Below, piece by piece: positions 46,075 through 54,773 of a DNA stretch of 64,000 nt. The notes under the pieces were generated by a model. It saw only the letters and a program-made list of their open reading frames with translations. It had not been told where the DNA came from and searched no databases. Source of the DNA: JBBECE01 sp040881985 (GTDB lineage Bacteria > Pseudomonadota > Alphaproteobacteria > Rhizobiales > Devosiaceae); assembly GCA_040881985.1 (NCBI GenBank), contig JBBECE010000009.1:78324-142323 (forward strand). The letters are read 5' to 3'. A program made the position numbers and the translations under genes. Within the stretch, counting starts at the first letter, position 1, and every line of letters begins with the position of its first letter.

Positions 46075-46608
46075 ATGATTCCGCGATCGAGAGTCGGTGC
46101 GGCGGGGACAATCTTGGGCGGGTTCAAGCACTTTGTGTTGGCGATGACGGCTTCGGCGGGGTTGACCATGGCGGTTGCGGTCGCGGCGGCGAAGGACGGC
46201 TTCGACTGGCAGGGGTTCTATCTCGGGGTGCTGGGCGGGGTGTATGTCGAGGATGGAGATGTGGGCCCCACAATCAGCAAACTCGTCGGGTTCAATGTGG
46301 TGACGGGGGACCTCGTTTTCGGAGCCGAGGCAGAGGCGCTCGGCCTGTCCTGGGTCGATGGCGACTTCTACGCGAACCTGATGGCGCGCGCCCGGTTCGG
46401 CATCGTGCTCGGAGAAGACGGGTTGCTCTATGGGGCTGCAGGTTTCAGCGGCTGGACGCCGGACTTCGATCTCTATCCGACCATCGGCGGTGGCGCCGAG
46501 CTCGGATTCAGCGAGACCTTGAGCGGCAGATTCGATCTGCAGGCGATTCTTTATGGAGCATCGGAAGTCGGCTATCTGGTGCGCGGCGGCATCATCATTC
46601 ACCCGTAA
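46075..46608 (+). CDS. Outer-membrane beta-barrel protein (Omp25/RopB-like)
   Basis: From the ATG at 46075 the product is 177 aa. It has a hydrophobic signal (FVLAMTASAGLTMAVAVAAA) and the mature start DGFDWQGFYLGVLGGVYVE, typical of small alphaproteobacterial porin-like barrels. Alternating hydrophobic strands follow (LVFGAEAEALGLSWVDG, FYANLMARARFGIVLGEDG, LLYGAAGFSGW, GGGAELGFSETLSGRFDLQA), consistent with an eight-stranded barrel. A start at ATG 46144 is also possible. It ends IIIHP, without the usual terminal Phe. It lies on the opposite strand between ntrYX and ntrBC, and a terminator follows at 46640. Confidence 0.7.
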   Translation: MIPRSRVGAAGTILGGFKHFVLAMTASAGLTMAVAVAAAKDGFDWQGFYLGVLGGVYVEDGDVGPTISKLVGFNVVTGDLVFGAEAEALGLSWVDGDFYANLMARARFGIVLGEDGLLYGAAGFSGWTPDFDLYPTIGGGAELGFSETLSGRFDLQAILYGASEVGYLVRGGIIIHP

Positions 46609-46639
46609 TAGCCCGCCCTGCCCGCAAACGACCGAGAGA

Positions 46640-46662
46640 GCTCCGCCCGGTGCGGGGCTTTT
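46640..46662 (+). terminator. Rho-independent terminator after the barrel gene
   Basis: The stem GCTCCGC (46640-46646) pairs with GCGGGGC (46652-46658) around CCGGT, followed directly by TTTT. It is correctly placed 31 nt after the stop at 46608 and just before the convergent ntrC end. Confidence 0.75.
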
Positions 46663-46671
46663 CGTTGGCGC

Positions 46672-48120
46672 TCAGCTGCGGCGGGATTGCTTGACGATTT
46701 CGATGCCGTGGTGGCGGATTTTCTTGCGCAGGGTGTTGCGGTTGACGCCGAGCAATTCGGCGGCGCGGATCTGGTTGCCGCCGCAGATATTGAGCGCCAT
46801 CGAGATCAGCGGCACCTCGACCTGATCGAGGGTGCGCAGGTAGAGGCCCGCGGGGGGCAGCTGCGGCTGGTACTCGGAGAAAACCCGAGCCAGATGCGAT
46901 TCGACCGCCCCCGGCAGATCCTGCTGGCCGTTGAGCCCGCGGATCTCGGCGTGCTCGCCGAGATTGAGTTCGTGCTGAACGATTTCGGGGGAAATGCTTT
47001 CGTCGGCATAAAGGGCGACGAGCCGGCGGACGAGGTTTTCGAGCTCGCGGACATTTCCCGGCCAGGAATAGCGCTGCATCACCCTGAGCGCGTCGGCGGT
47101 GACGTCCTTCATGGGCTCGGTCTCGCCGCGCGCGCCGGCGAGGAAATGGTGGACGAGGTCGGGCAGATCGTCGAGACGCTCGCGCAGCGGGGGCAGCCGG
47201 AGCGGGACAACGTTGAGCCGGTAGAAGAGGTCCTCGCGGAAGAGCCCCTGGCGAATGAACTGGCTCAAGTCCCGATGCGTCGCGGCGATAATGCGGACGT
47301 TGGATTTGATCGGGTTGCGGCCGCCGACCAGGGTGTATTCGCCCTCCTGCAGGACCCGCAACAGCCGCGTCTGGGCGTCCATCGGCATGTCGCCGATTTC
47401 GTCGAGGAAAAGGGTGCCGCCCTCGGCTTGCTCGAAGCGGCCGGCGGAGCGGGCGGTAGCGCCGGTGAAAGCGCCCTTCTCGTGGCCGAACAGCTCGGCT
47501 TCGATCAGGTCGCGAGGGATCGCGGCCATGTTGATGGCGACGAACGGCCCGTTGCGGCGGCGGCCGAACTGGTGCAGCGCCTTGGCGACCAGCTCCTTAC
47601 CGGTGCCGCTCTCCCCGTTGATCATGACGGTCAGATCGGTCTGCATCAGGCGGGCGAGCGAGCGGTAGATTTCCTGCATCGCCGGCGACCGGCCGACGAG
47701 CGGCATGGTCTCCGCGCTCTCCGGTTGGCGCGGCGCCGGACGCCTCGCGCCCCGCACTTCGGCGAGGGCCCGCGCGACGATGGCGGTCACTTCGGTCAGA
47801 TCGAACGGCTTCGGCAGATATTCGTAGGCGCCGGCTTCGGAGGCGCGGATGGCGGTCATGAAGGTGTTTTGGGCGCTCATGACGATGATCGGCAGATCGG
47901 GCCTGAGCTTCTTGATCTTTGGCATGAGGTCGAAGGCGTTGCCGTCGGGCATGGCGACGTCGGTGATCAAGAGGTCCCCCTCCCCGCGGCTCACCCAGTT
48001 CCACATGGTCGAGGCGTTGCCGGTGGGGCGGACCTCGTAGCCGGCGCGGGTCAGCGCCTGATTGAGCACCATGCGGATCGAGGCGTCGTCGTCGGCGAGA
48101 AGGACGGTCTGCTGGGTCAT
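46672..48120 (-). CDS. ntrC: Nitrogen regulation response regulator NtrC (GlnG)
   Basis: Sigma-54-dependent activator of nitrogen-limitation genes. The 482-aa product starts at 48120 ([17 protein letters not shown]). The receiver phospho-acceptor Asp is in [15 protein letters not shown]. The AAA+ domain is complete: Walker [17 protein letters not shown], loop [15 protein letters not shown], Walker [16 protein letters not shown] and arginine fingers in [17 protein letters not shown]. The Fis-type helix-turn-helix is at the end ([20 protein letters not shown]). It overlaps the ntrB stop by 4 bp. Confidence 0.97.
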   Translation of the reverse strand: MTQQTVLLADDDASIRMVLNQALTRAGYEVRPTGNASTMWNWVSRGEGDLLITDVAMPDGNAFDLMPKIKKLRPDLPIIVMSAQNTFMTAIRASEAGAYEYLPKPFDLTEVTAIVARALAEVRGARRPAPRQPESAETMPLVGRSPAMQEIYRSLARLMQTDLTVMINGESGTGKELVAKALHQFGRRRNGPFVAINMAAIPRDLIEAELFGHEKGAFTGATARSAGRFEQAEGGTLFLDEIGDMPMDAQTRLLRVLQEGEYTLVGGRNPIKSNVRIIAATHRDLSQFIRQGLFREDLFYRLNVVPLRLPPLRERLDDLPDLVHHFLAGARGETEPMKDVTADALRVMQRYSWPGNVRELENLVRRLVALYADESISPEIVQHELNLGEHAEIRGLNGQQDLPGAVESHLARVFSEYQPQLPPAGLYLRTLDQVEVPLISMALNICGGNQIRAAELLGVNRNTLRKKIRHHGIEIVKQSRRS

Positions 48121-49238
48121 TTGGCCATTGCCTCTGGTTCGGCGAGCTCGGCGTTGGCGCCGGCGGCCACGGGAAGCAGAATACGGAAGCGGGTGCGGCC
48201 CGGACGGCTGTCGCAATCGATGACCCCGCCGTGGTCGCCGACGATCTTGGCGACCAGCGCGAGGCCGAGCCCGCTGCCCGAGGGTTTGGTGGTGACGAAC
48301 GGGTCGAAGAGATAGGGCACGACGTCGGGGGGGACGCCGGGCCCGTTGTCCTCGACGACGATCTCGAGCGGCAGGGAGACGCGCGCGGCGACACCCTGGA
48401 CGGCGATACGTATCCCCGGACGGAAGGCGGTCGAGAGCCTGATCTCGGCCTTCTTCTGGCCGGCGAGTGCCTCCCCGGCATTCTTGACGAGGTTGAGGAA
48501 GACCTGGATCAGCTGGTCGCGGCTGCCGAGAACCGGGGGCAGCGAAGGGTCGTATTCCTCGGAAAAGGCGATGCCGGCGGCGACCCCGTTCTGGGCGAGG
48601 AGCTTTACCCGGTCGAGGACGGCGTGAATGTTGGTCGGCTCGCGGATGAGCGGCCGGTCGTCGCCGAAGACCTCCATCTTGTCGACGAGCCCGACGATGC
48701 GGTCGGCCTCGTCGCGGACCAGCCGGGCGAGTATCCGGTCGTCCCCGCCCGCCGATTGCTCGAGCAGCTGGGCGGCGCCGCGGATGCCGGAGAGCGGGTT
48801 CTTGATTTCGTGGGCGAGCATCGCAGCAAGTCCGGTGACCGAGCGGGCGGCGCCGCGGCTGACCAGCTGGCGGTCGATCTTGTCGGCCATGGTGCGCTCC
48901 TGGATGAGCAGCGCGACGAGGCCGTCGAATTCGGGGATCGGCGAGCCGTAAACGTCGACGATCCGTTCCTCGCCCATGCGGACCGAACCCAGCGGCACGC
49001 GATATTCGCTCGAAGGGGCGCGGCGATCGAGCACTTTGGCGACAAGACCGAGGAGCGGCGAGCCGAAGGCGATGAAATCGTCGAGGCGCTGGCGGGTGAG
49101 GATCGAGGCCGAGGCGGCGAAGAAACTCTCGGCGGCGTAATTGACCTGGACGATGCGATTGTCGGCGTCGCAAACGACGACCGGTTGCGACAGCGACTGC
49201 AGGGCCGCGGCGGCGAGCGGGGCGTCGGGCTCTCTCAT
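48117..49238 (-). CDS. ntrB: Nitrogen regulation sensor kinase NtrB (GlnL)
   Basis: A soluble histidine kinase/phosphatase controlled by PII that acts on NtrC. The 373-aa product starts at 49238 ([16 protein letters not shown]). A PAS domain ([21 protein letters not shown]) is followed by the H-box ([20 protein letters not shown], His near residue 140) and the ATP-binding domain ([45 protein letters not shown]). There are no membrane helices. It overlaps dusB by 4 bp and ntrC by 4 bp, the conserved dusB-ntrB-ntrC operon. Confidence 0.96.
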   Translation of the reverse strand: MREPDAPLAAAALQSLSQPVVVCDADNRIVQVNYAAESFFAASASILTRQRLDDFIAFGSPLLGLVAKVLDRRAPSSEYRVPLGSVRMGEERIVDVYGSPIPEFDGLVALLIQERTMADKIDRQLVSRGAARSVTGLAAMLAHEIKNPLSGIRGAAQLLEQSAGGDDRILARLVRDEADRIVGLVDKMEVFGDDRPLIREPTNIHAVLDRVKLLAQNGVAAGIAFSEEYDPSLPPVLGSRDQLIQVFLNLVKNAGEALAGQKKAEIRLSTAFRPGIRIAVQGVAARVSLPLEIVVEDNGPGVPPDVVPYLFDPFVTTKPSGSGLGLALVAKIVGDHGGVIDCDSRPGRTRFRILLPVAAGANAELAEPEAMAK

Positions 49239-50236
49239 GCGGCCTGCCTCAACGGGGCGGCGAAGAGACGCGCAATGAGCGCCCTCACCCGCTCGGGATC
49301 GTCCGAGGTGAGGAGAAGGCGGCGGAGCGCCGGGTCGACGGGAGCGCTCTCGGACAGGGTGTCGAGATACCAGCCGAGATGCTTTCGGGCGCAGCGGACG
49401 GCGAGCGGGGGGTCGTACTCTTCGAGCATCAGGGCGAAATGCTCGAGTACGACATCGCGGAGCGCGTCGCCCTCGGGGGCGGGCTGAGGGATGCCGCCGC
49501 CGAGGACAGCGCCGATCTGGCCGACGAGCCAGGGGCGGCCCTGCGCGCCGCGGCCGATCATCACTGCGGCAGCGCCGCTGAGGTCCAGCGCGCGTTGTGC
49601 ATCGTCGAGCCAGAGAATGTCGCCATTGACGACGACCGGGACAATGACCGCTTCGACGACGGCGCGGACCGGCGCCCAGCGGGCGGCGCCCTTGTAGAAT
49701 TGCTGACGGGTGCGGCCATGAACGGTGATCATTTTTGCGCCAGCCTCGACGGCGCGGGCGGCCAGCGCCGCGGCGTTGAGATCGGTGTCGTCCCAGCCCA
49801 GACGCATCTTGACGGAAACGGGCACGCCGACGGCCTTGACCACCGCCTCGATCAGCGCCACCGCCGTGTCGGGCACCTGCATCAGGGCCGAGCCGGCATA
49901 ACCGTTGGTCACCCGCTTGGCGGGGCACCCCATATTGATGTCGATGAGATCGGCGCCGGCGGCCTCGGCGATGCGGGCGCCTTCGGCGAGCCATTGCGCC
50001 TCGCAACCGGCGAGCTGGACGATATGCGGGAGCCGCGCCGGCGGGCGCAGGCGCCGCTGCATATCCCGATGGCCGCCGGCGAGCGCTTCGCTGGCAATCA
50101 TTTCGGAGACGACCATGCCGGCGCCGAAGCGTTCGGCGATAAGTCGGAAGGGGCGGTCGGTGATGCCCGACAGGGGCGCGAGGAAAGCGGGGAAATCAAA
50201 TCTCACTCCGCTGATCGTCAACCCCGCATACGCCAT
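49235..50236 (-). CDS. dusB: tRNA-dihydrouridine synthase (DusB-type, NifR3 family)
   Basis: FMN-dependent reduction of uridine in tRNA. The 333-aa product has an N-terminal TIM barrel with [31 protein letters not shown] and the catalytic Cys in [20 protein letters not shown] near residue 105. FMN-phosphate contacts lie in [22 protein letters not shown] and [15 protein letters not shown] helical C-terminal domain follows ([11 protein letters not shown]). This family was first called NifR3 because of its linkage to ntrBC, as seen here. It is first in the operon. Confidence 0.95.
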   Translation of the reverse strand: MAYAGLTISGVRFDFPAFLAPLSGITDRPFRLIAERFGAGMVVSEMIASEALAGGHRDMQRRLRPPARLPHIVQLAGCEAQWLAEGARIAEAAGADLIDINMGCPAKRVTNGYAGSALMQVPDTAVALIEAVVKAVGVPVSVKMRLGWDDTDLNAAALAARAVEAGAKMITVHGRTRQQFYKGAARWAPVRAVVEAVIVPVVVNGDILWLDDAQRALDLSGAAAVMIGRGAQGRPWLVGQIGAVLGGGIPQPAPEGDALRDVVLEHFALMLEEYDPPLAVRCARKHLGWYLDTLSESAPVDPALRRLLLTSDDPERVRALIARLFAAPLRQAA

Positions 50237-50444
50237 CGCACTGCCTTGGCTTGCTGCCTTGTCAAGCTGCCTTGGAATTACTCAATTCCGGCCGCTGCCC
50301 GACTATTAGTCAATTGTCCGGGTGCGTTCAACGGTTCTGGCCCCTTTTTGGGCAGGTAGGTGGGGCGAGGCCAAGCCTTGCGCTTGCGGGGCTGGGCGGC
50401 GGCGGCTAGACCAGCCGCATGCAAACCGGCCGGAAACACCCCAG

Positions 50445-51632
50445 ATGAGCCTGACAGTTGCTGCGATTGTCGTCGCCGCCGGCACAGGCGAACGCGTCCG
50501 TGCGGCGGGCGAGGTACCCAAGCAGTATCGGGCCCTGGCCGGCAAGCCGATGCTGGTTCGGGCGATTGAAGCCCTGCTCGAAGTCCCTGCGGTAAATCAC
50601 TTGATTGCCGTGATTAATGCCGATCAGCTGCCGCTTTATTCAGACTTGGGATTGAAGGACGCACGGGTGCTTGCCCCGGCGATCGGTGGGGCGAGCCGGC
50701 AGGCCTCGGTGCTGGCGGGGCTCGCGGCGCTGGAGGAACTGGCGCCCGACCTGGTGCTGATCCATGACGCGGCCCGGCCCTTTGCCGATGCGGGATTGAT
50801 CGGGCGAGTGATCGCGGCGGCGGCGGCGGCCGGCGCGGCGGCGCCGGTGCTGCCGGTCAGCGACACGATCAAGCTGTCGCCCGACGGCGCGACGGTCGAA
50901 GCAACACTCGACCGGAAAACGCTTTATGCGGCGCAGACCCCGCAGGGCTTTCGCTACCCGGAGATTCTCTCCGCTCATCGCCAAGCGGCCGCGGCGGGAG
51001 GAACGAGCTTCACCGACGATGCGGGGATCGCCGAATGGGCCGGGATGCAGGTCCGGCTCGTCGAGGGGGACGCGCGCAATGTCAAACTCACTTATCCTGC
51101 CGACTTCGCGGCGGCGGAGCGGCGGATCATGGGCGAGGCGCGGATGGAGACGCGGGTCGGGACCGGCTACGACGTGCATGCGTTCGAACCGGGCGACCAT
51201 GTGATGCTGGGCGGGCTGAGGATCGCGCATAGCCACGGCCTCAAGGGTCACTCGGATGCCGACGTGGCGCTGCATGCCCTGACCGACGCGCTGTTCGGGG
51301 CGTTGGCCGAAGGCGACCTCGGGCGGCATTTCTCGCCCGCCGATCCGCAATGGAAGGGCACCGATTCGGCGAGCTTTCTCGACCATGCCGCCAAGCGCGT
51401 GGCGGCGCGCGGCGGGCGAATCCTGCATCTCGACCTGACCATTGTGTGCGAGGCACCGAAAATCGCGCCCCACGCCGAGGCGATGCAGGCGCGGATCGCC
51501 GCCATTGCAGGGATTTCCGCCGGGCGCGTCTCGGTGAAAGCGACGACCAGCGAAGGGCTTGGCTTCACCGGCCGCCGTGAGGGGATCGCCGCGAGCGCCA
51601 CCGCGACCGTCGAGCTGCCCGCCGATGCTTGA
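50445..51632 (+). CDS. ispDF: Bifunctional IspDF (MEP cytidylyltransferase / MECDP synthase)
   Basis: Two MEP-pathway enzymes in one chain, forming CDP-ME and MEcPP for isoprenoid synthesis. The 395-aa product starts at 50445 ([18 protein letters not shown]). The IspD half has the nucleotide loop [23 protein letters not shown] and [15 protein letters not shown]. The IspF half starts near residue 237 with [12 protein letters not shown] and the metal ligands Asp/His, then [17 protein letters not shown] and [17 protein letters not shown]. Gene fusion of IspD and IspF is typical of alphaproteobacteria. It overlaps cinA by 8 bp. Confidence 0.97.
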   Translation: MSLTVAAIVVAAGTGERVRAAGEVPKQYRALAGKPMLVRAIEALLEVPAVNHLIAVINADQLPLYSDLGLKDARVLAPAIGGASRQASVLAGLAALEELAPDLVLIHDAARPFADAGLIGRVIAAAAAAGAAAPVLPVSDTIKLSPDGATVEATLDRKTLYAAQTPQGFRYPEILSAHRQAAAAGGTSFTDDAGIAEWAGMQVRLVEGDARNVKLTYPADFAAAERRIMGEARMETRVGTGYDVHAFEPGDHVMLGGLRIAHSHGLKGHSDADVALHALTDALFGALAEGDLGRHFSPADPQWKGTDSASFLDHAAKRVAARGGRILHLDLTIVCEAPKIAPHAEAMQARIAAIAGISAGRVSVKATTSEGLGFTGRREGIAASATATVELPADA

Positions 51633-52125
51633 GACGCCGACCATCGGGCTCGCGGCGCGGGTGCTCGAAAAGCTGCGCGGGCGAGGCGAAACGCTCGTCG
51701 TGGCGGAAAGCTGCACCGGCGGGCTCCTCGCCGGGGCGCTGACCAGCATTTCGGGCTCCTCGGACGTCGTCTGGGGCGGGTATGTCAGCTATGCCAATGG
51801 AGCCAAGACCGCAATGATCGGGGTCGCGCCGTCCCTGCTTGCGCCCGAGGGGCCGGGCGCGGTGTCCGAGGAGGTAGCGCGGGCGATGGCGGAAGGGGCG
51901 CTGAAGGCGGCGCGGGCGGCCGAGCCGAAGGTCGCGGTCGCGGTTGCGATTACCGGGGTTGCCGGGCCAACCGGTTCGGAGAAAAAGCCGGTGGGGTTGG
52001 TGCATTTCGCCGTCGCCACGCCCGCCGGCACGCGGCACGTCGAAAAACGCTACGGCTCGCTCGACCGGGCAACGATCCGCGAACTGAGCGTCCGGCAGGC
52101 GCTGGAGATGCTGCTCGAGGGGTGA
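51625..52125 (+). CDS. CinA C-terminal domain family nicotinamide-nucleotide amidohydrolase (PncC)
   Basis: Probably deamidates NMN to nicotinic acid mononucleotide. The 166-aa product contains only the CinA C-terminal domain. Conserved features are [20 protein letters not shown] (Ser nucleophile region), [43 protein letters not shown] and [11 protein letters not shown]. It lacks the N-terminal MoeA-like COG1058 domain of full CinA. It overlaps the ispDF stop by 8 bp, an arrangement conserved in the order. Confidence 0.92.
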   Translation: MLETPTIGLAARVLEKLRGRGETLVVAESCTGGLLAGALTSISGSSDVVWGGYVSYANGAKTAMIGVAPSLLAPEGPGAVSEEVARAMAEGALKAARAAEPKVAVAVAITGVAGPTGSEKKPVGLVHFAVATPAGTRHVEKRYGSLDRATIRELSVRQALEMLLEG

Positions 52126-52132
52126 ATTTCGT

Positions 52133-52154
52133 CTCCCTCCCCTTGCTGGAGGAG
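52133..52154. repeat. C-rich/G-rich hairpin repeat between cinA and ratA
   Basis: TCCCTCCCC and GGAGGAGG flank TTGCT, just after the cinA stop. Same family as 22876-22900. It may serve as the 3' end for the two convergent genes. Confidence 0.5.
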
Positions 52155-52167
52155 GCGAAAAAACAAC

Positions 52168-52599
52168 TCACCCATACCGCCTCTTTGCTTCTCTGAGAAA
52201 CGCCTCGACGATCTCTTCCTGCTTGCGGGCGAAGGCCGGCTCGGCGACCGCGGCGAGGAGCGGATTGGCGATTTCGAAGCTGATGTCGAAGGCGACGCGG
52301 CACCCCTGCCCTTCCGGGGTGAAGCTCCAAAGGCTGTCGAGCCGGCTGAAAGGGCCGTCATGGGCCGAGGCGGCAATGGCGCCGGCCTGCCGGTCGAGGC
52401 GGACGCGGCTCGTATAGGCCCGCGAAATCGGCCCGAGGGCAACGCGCATGCGCGCGAATTTTTCGCCGTCCGGCGCGTCGATCACCCGCATGTGGGAGCA
52501 ATTGGGCACGAACGACGGATAGGACGCCAGGTCGGCGACGAGGTCGAACATCTGGCGCGCCGAGAACGGCACCCGGCGCTCAAAGGCGAAGCGTTTCAT
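52168..52599 (-). CDS. RatA/COQ10-family START-like protein
   Basis: A 143-aa SRPBCC/START-fold protein similar to mitochondrial COQ10 and bacterial RatA (YfjG). COQ10 proteins assist ubiquinone function, and RatA was described as blocking 70S assembly in E. coli. Visible family features are FERRVPFSARQMFDLVADLA, YPSFVPNCSHMRV, SRAYTSRVRLDR, SLWSFTPEGQGCRVAFDIS and FEIANPLLAAV. In alphaproteobacteria this gene regularly follows lipA, as here (51-nt gap). A role in quinone homeostasis is the more likely reading. Confidence 0.87.
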   Translation of the reverse strand: MKRFAFERRVPFSARQMFDLVADLASYPSFVPNCSHMRVIDAPDGEKFARMRVALGPISRAYTSRVRLDRQAGAIAASAHDGPFSRLDSLWSFTPEGQGCRVAFDISFEIANPLLAAVAEPAFARKQEEIVEAFLREAKRRYG

Positions 52600-52650
52600 G
52601 GGTCAGCCCTTCGGCTGCGCAAGCTAGTGGAGGATGGGGCAAGCGGCCAG

Positions 52651-53607
52651 TCAGCGGCCGAACTTTTCCCGCCGGGCGGCGCGGAGCCGGGCGAAATCCT
52701 CCCCGGCATGATGGGAGGAGCGGGTCAAGGGGCTCGAGGCGACCATCAGGAAGCCTTTGGCATAGGCAATCGTCTCGAGCGATTTGAACTCGTCGGGGGG
52801 CACAAATCGGACGACTTCGTGGTGCTTGCGGGTCGGCTGCAGATACTGGCCGATGGTCAGGAAATCGACATCGGCCGAGCGCAAATCGTCCATCAGTGCC
52901 AGGATCTCGTTCCGCTCCTCCCCCAGCCCGACCATGATGCCGGACTTGGTGAACATTTCCGGGTCGAGCTCCTTGACCCGCTGCAACAGGCGCACCGAAT
53001 GGAAATAACGCGCGCCGGGGCGGACGGTCAGATATTTCGAGGGGACGGTTTCGAGATTGTGGTTGAATACGTCGGGGCGCGACGCAACGACGGTCTCGAG
53101 CGCCCCTGCCTTGCGCAGGAAATCCGGGGTCAGCACTTCGATCGTCGTTCCGGGACAGCGGGCGCGGATGGCGCGAATGACGCTTGCGAAATGCTCGCCG
53201 CCGCCGTCCGGCAAATCGTCGCGGTCGACCGAGGTGATGACGACATGGCTGAGGCCGAGCTTGGCGACGGCGTTGGCGACGTGCCCGGGCTCGGCCGGGT
53301 CGAGCGGCAGCGGCAGTCCGGTCCTGACATTGCAGAAGGCGCAGGCCCGCGTGCAGATCTCGCCCATGATCATCATGGTCGCGTGCTTCTTCGACCAGCA
53401 TTCCCCGATATTGGGGCAGCCGGCCTCCTCGCAGACGGTGACGAGGTTGTTCTCGCGGATGGTCGCGAGGGTCTCCTGATAGACCTTCGAGCCCGGCGCG
53501 CGGACACGAATCCAGTCGGGCTTGCGCTGGACGGGGGTGTCCGGCCGATGCGCCTTTTCGGGATGGCGGGGGCGGACGGGCGCCTCGTTGTCGATCAAGG
53601 TGACCAC
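52651..53607 (-). CDS. lipA: Lipoyl synthase
   Basis: A radical-SAM enzyme that inserts two sulphurs into octanoyl chains on lipoyl domains, such as those of PdhB and PdhC encoded nearby. The 318-aa product has the auxiliary 4Fe-4S cysteines in [13 protein letters not shown] and the radical-SAM cysteines in [13 protein letters not shown]. Also present are [36 protein letters not shown] and [11 protein letters not shown], and the C-terminal cluster Ser lies in [13 protein letters not shown]. It belongs to the pyruvate dehydrogenase region, separated from lpd by four small membrane-protein genes. Confidence 0.97.
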   Translation of the reverse strand: MVTLIDNEAPVRPRHPEKAHRPDTPVQRKPDWIRVRAPGSKVYQETLATIRENNLVTVCEEAGCPNIGECWSKKHATMMIMGEICTRACAFCNVRTGLPLPLDPAEPGHVANAVAKLGLSHVVITSVDRDDLPDGGGEHFASVIRAIRARCPGTTIEVLTPDFLRKAGALETVVASRPDVFNHNLETVPSKYLTVRPGARYFHSVRLLQRVKELDPEMFTKSGIMVGLGEERNEILALMDDLRSADVDFLTIGQYLQPTRKHHEVVRFVPPDEFKSLETIAYAKGFLMVASSPLTRSSHHAGEDFARLRAARREKFGR

Positions 53608-53617
53608 GTTAGGCCCG

Positions 53618-53863
53618 TCACGACAGGGTTCGCGCCGCGAGAATGACGATGATCGCGCCGACGAGCGCGACGGTAATCTGGCGGAACCAGAAATCGTGGA
53701 TCGGGATCGGCAGCGCCAGCGCGTCGACCCCCCAGCCGGCGACGAGCGCGCCGAGCATGCCGGCGATCATGTAGCGCACCCATCCGCCGCCCAATATCCA
53801 GCCGCCGAACGCGCCGGCCACAAGACCAACGACGATCCAGGCGATCAGGGACTGGCTGGCCAT
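53618..53863 (-). CDS. GlsB/YeaQ/YmgE-family small membrane protein, copy 1
   Basis: An 81-aa protein with three hydrophobic segments and the Gly-rich family pattern [27 protein letters not shown] and [16 protein letters not shown]. The family was annotated as transglycosylase-associated, but no enzymatic activity is proven; members are stress-linked. Ends 10 nt before the lipA start, being the fourth of four tandem paralogues in transcription order. Start at the ATG at 53863 ([13 protein letters not shown]). Confidence 0.85.
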   Translation of the reverse strand: MASQSLIAWIVVGLVAGAFGGWILGGGWVRYMIAGMLGALVAGWGVDALALPIPIHDFWFRQITVALVGAIIVILAARTLS

Positions 53864-53875
53864 TGTTTCTCACTC

Positions 53876-54127
53876 CTAGGTGATCAACCGGGCGACAATT
53901 ATGACGATAATCGCCCCGATCGTCGCGATCACGATCTGGGTGAAGAGGGGGCTGCCAAGCCTGAGGTCGACCTTCGCCGTCTGGAAGAGGTAGCCGCCGA
54001 CGATCGAGCCGATGACGCCGGCGACCAGCGCGCCGAGCAGGCCACTCGAAATCGGGACGACCAGACTGGCCAAAAAGCCGGCGACGAGCCCGACCACCAG
54101 CCAGATCACAAGGTTGTTGGTTTGCAT
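53876..54127 (-). CDS. GlsB/YeaQ/YmgE-family small membrane protein, copy 2
   Basis: An 83-aa protein starting MQTNNLVIWLVVGLVAGFLA with three hydrophobic segments and the pattern GLLGALVAGVIGSIVGGYLF and ATIGAIIVIIVARLIT. Like its neighbours it ends in a Gly-Ala-Ile-Ile-Val-Ile helix with a terminal basic ARL motif. It is 12 nt from copy 1 and 19 nt from copy 3, suggesting a single transcript. Function unknown. Confidence 0.85.
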   Translation of the reverse strand: MQTNNLVIWLVVGLVAGFLASLVVPISSGLLGALVAGVIGSIVGGYLFQTAKVDLRLGSPLFTQIVIATIGAIIVIIVARLIT

Positions 54128-54146
54128 GTCAGTTATTCCTTCTGCT

Positions 54147-54404
54147 TCAGGTTGGACGGCCGCGAAGGACGCGGTAGAGGAAAATCAGAATGCATGCGCC
54201 GACCGCGGCGACGACGAATTGTCCGAACAGGCCGCCGAGCGTCGAACCGGTGAGCGAGGTCAGCACCCAGTTGAGCAAGACCGCGCCGAGAATGCCGAGA
54301 ACTATGTTGGTAACGAGGCCATGATTACCCTTCATGATCCGCTCGGCGATCCAGCCGGCGATGCCGCCGATGATGATCGCCCCGATCCAACCAATACCTT
54401 CCAT
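54147..54404 (-). CDS. GlsB/YeaQ/YmgE-family small membrane protein, copy 3
   Basis: An 85-aa protein starting MEGIGWIGAIIIGGIAGWIAE, closest to the YeaQ/GlsB core (RIMKGNHGLVTNIVLGILGA, then LTSLTGSTLGGLFGQFVVAA). It ends with a helix and basic tail (LIFLYRVLRGRPT). It is the most divergent of the four copies and the most like the widespread single-copy stress protein. Function unknown. Confidence 0.85.
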   Translation of the reverse strand: MEGIGWIGAIIIGGIAGWIAERIMKGNHGLVTNIVLGILGAVLLNWVLTSLTGSTLGGLFGQFVVAAVGACILIFLYRVLRGRPT

Positions 54405-54490
54405 CCCTATCTCCCCTGTTGCGGCGGGCAGGCCCGCCTCTTCCTACATATTGAACACCCGTACACAAGCCTCAAGTACGTTCTCTTCCG

Positions 54491-54739
54491 TCAAGCTACC
54501 AGCCTGGCGACGAGAATGACGATGATGGCACCGCCCGTCGCGACCACGAGGGTCCTGAGCCATTCGATATCGATCGGCACCGGGATGTTGAAATAGCTGA
54601 CGACAAAGGCTCCGACGATCGAGCCGAGCAGTCCCGCAATCAGGTATCGGACGAGCCCGCGCCCGCCGACAATTCGGCTCGCCAGCCAACCGGCGAGGAT
54701 GCCGACCAGCACCAGGATCAGAATCGATTGTCCACTCAT
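54491..54739 (-). CDS. GlsB/YeaQ/YmgE-family small membrane protein, copy 4
   Basis: An 82-aa protein: MSGQSILILVLVGILAGWLA, then RIVGGRGLVRYLIAGLLGSI and ATGGAIIVILVARLVA. The AGGAGG on the minus strand (about 54748-54753) is 8 nt from the ATG at 54739 but only 2 nt from the ATG at 54745, so the shorter form is chosen. First gene of the tandem set, 34 nt downstream of lpd. Together with copies 1 and 2 it shares the C-terminal GAIIVI-ARL signature, pointing to local duplication. Confidence 0.85.
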   Translation of the reverse strand: MSGQSILILVLVGILAGWLASRIVGGRGLVRYLIAGLLGSIVGAFVVSYFNIPVPIDIEWLRTLVVATGGAIIVILVARLVA

Positions 54740-54773
54740 TGTCATATCCTCCTTTGGGACCTGTCCCGCGACA

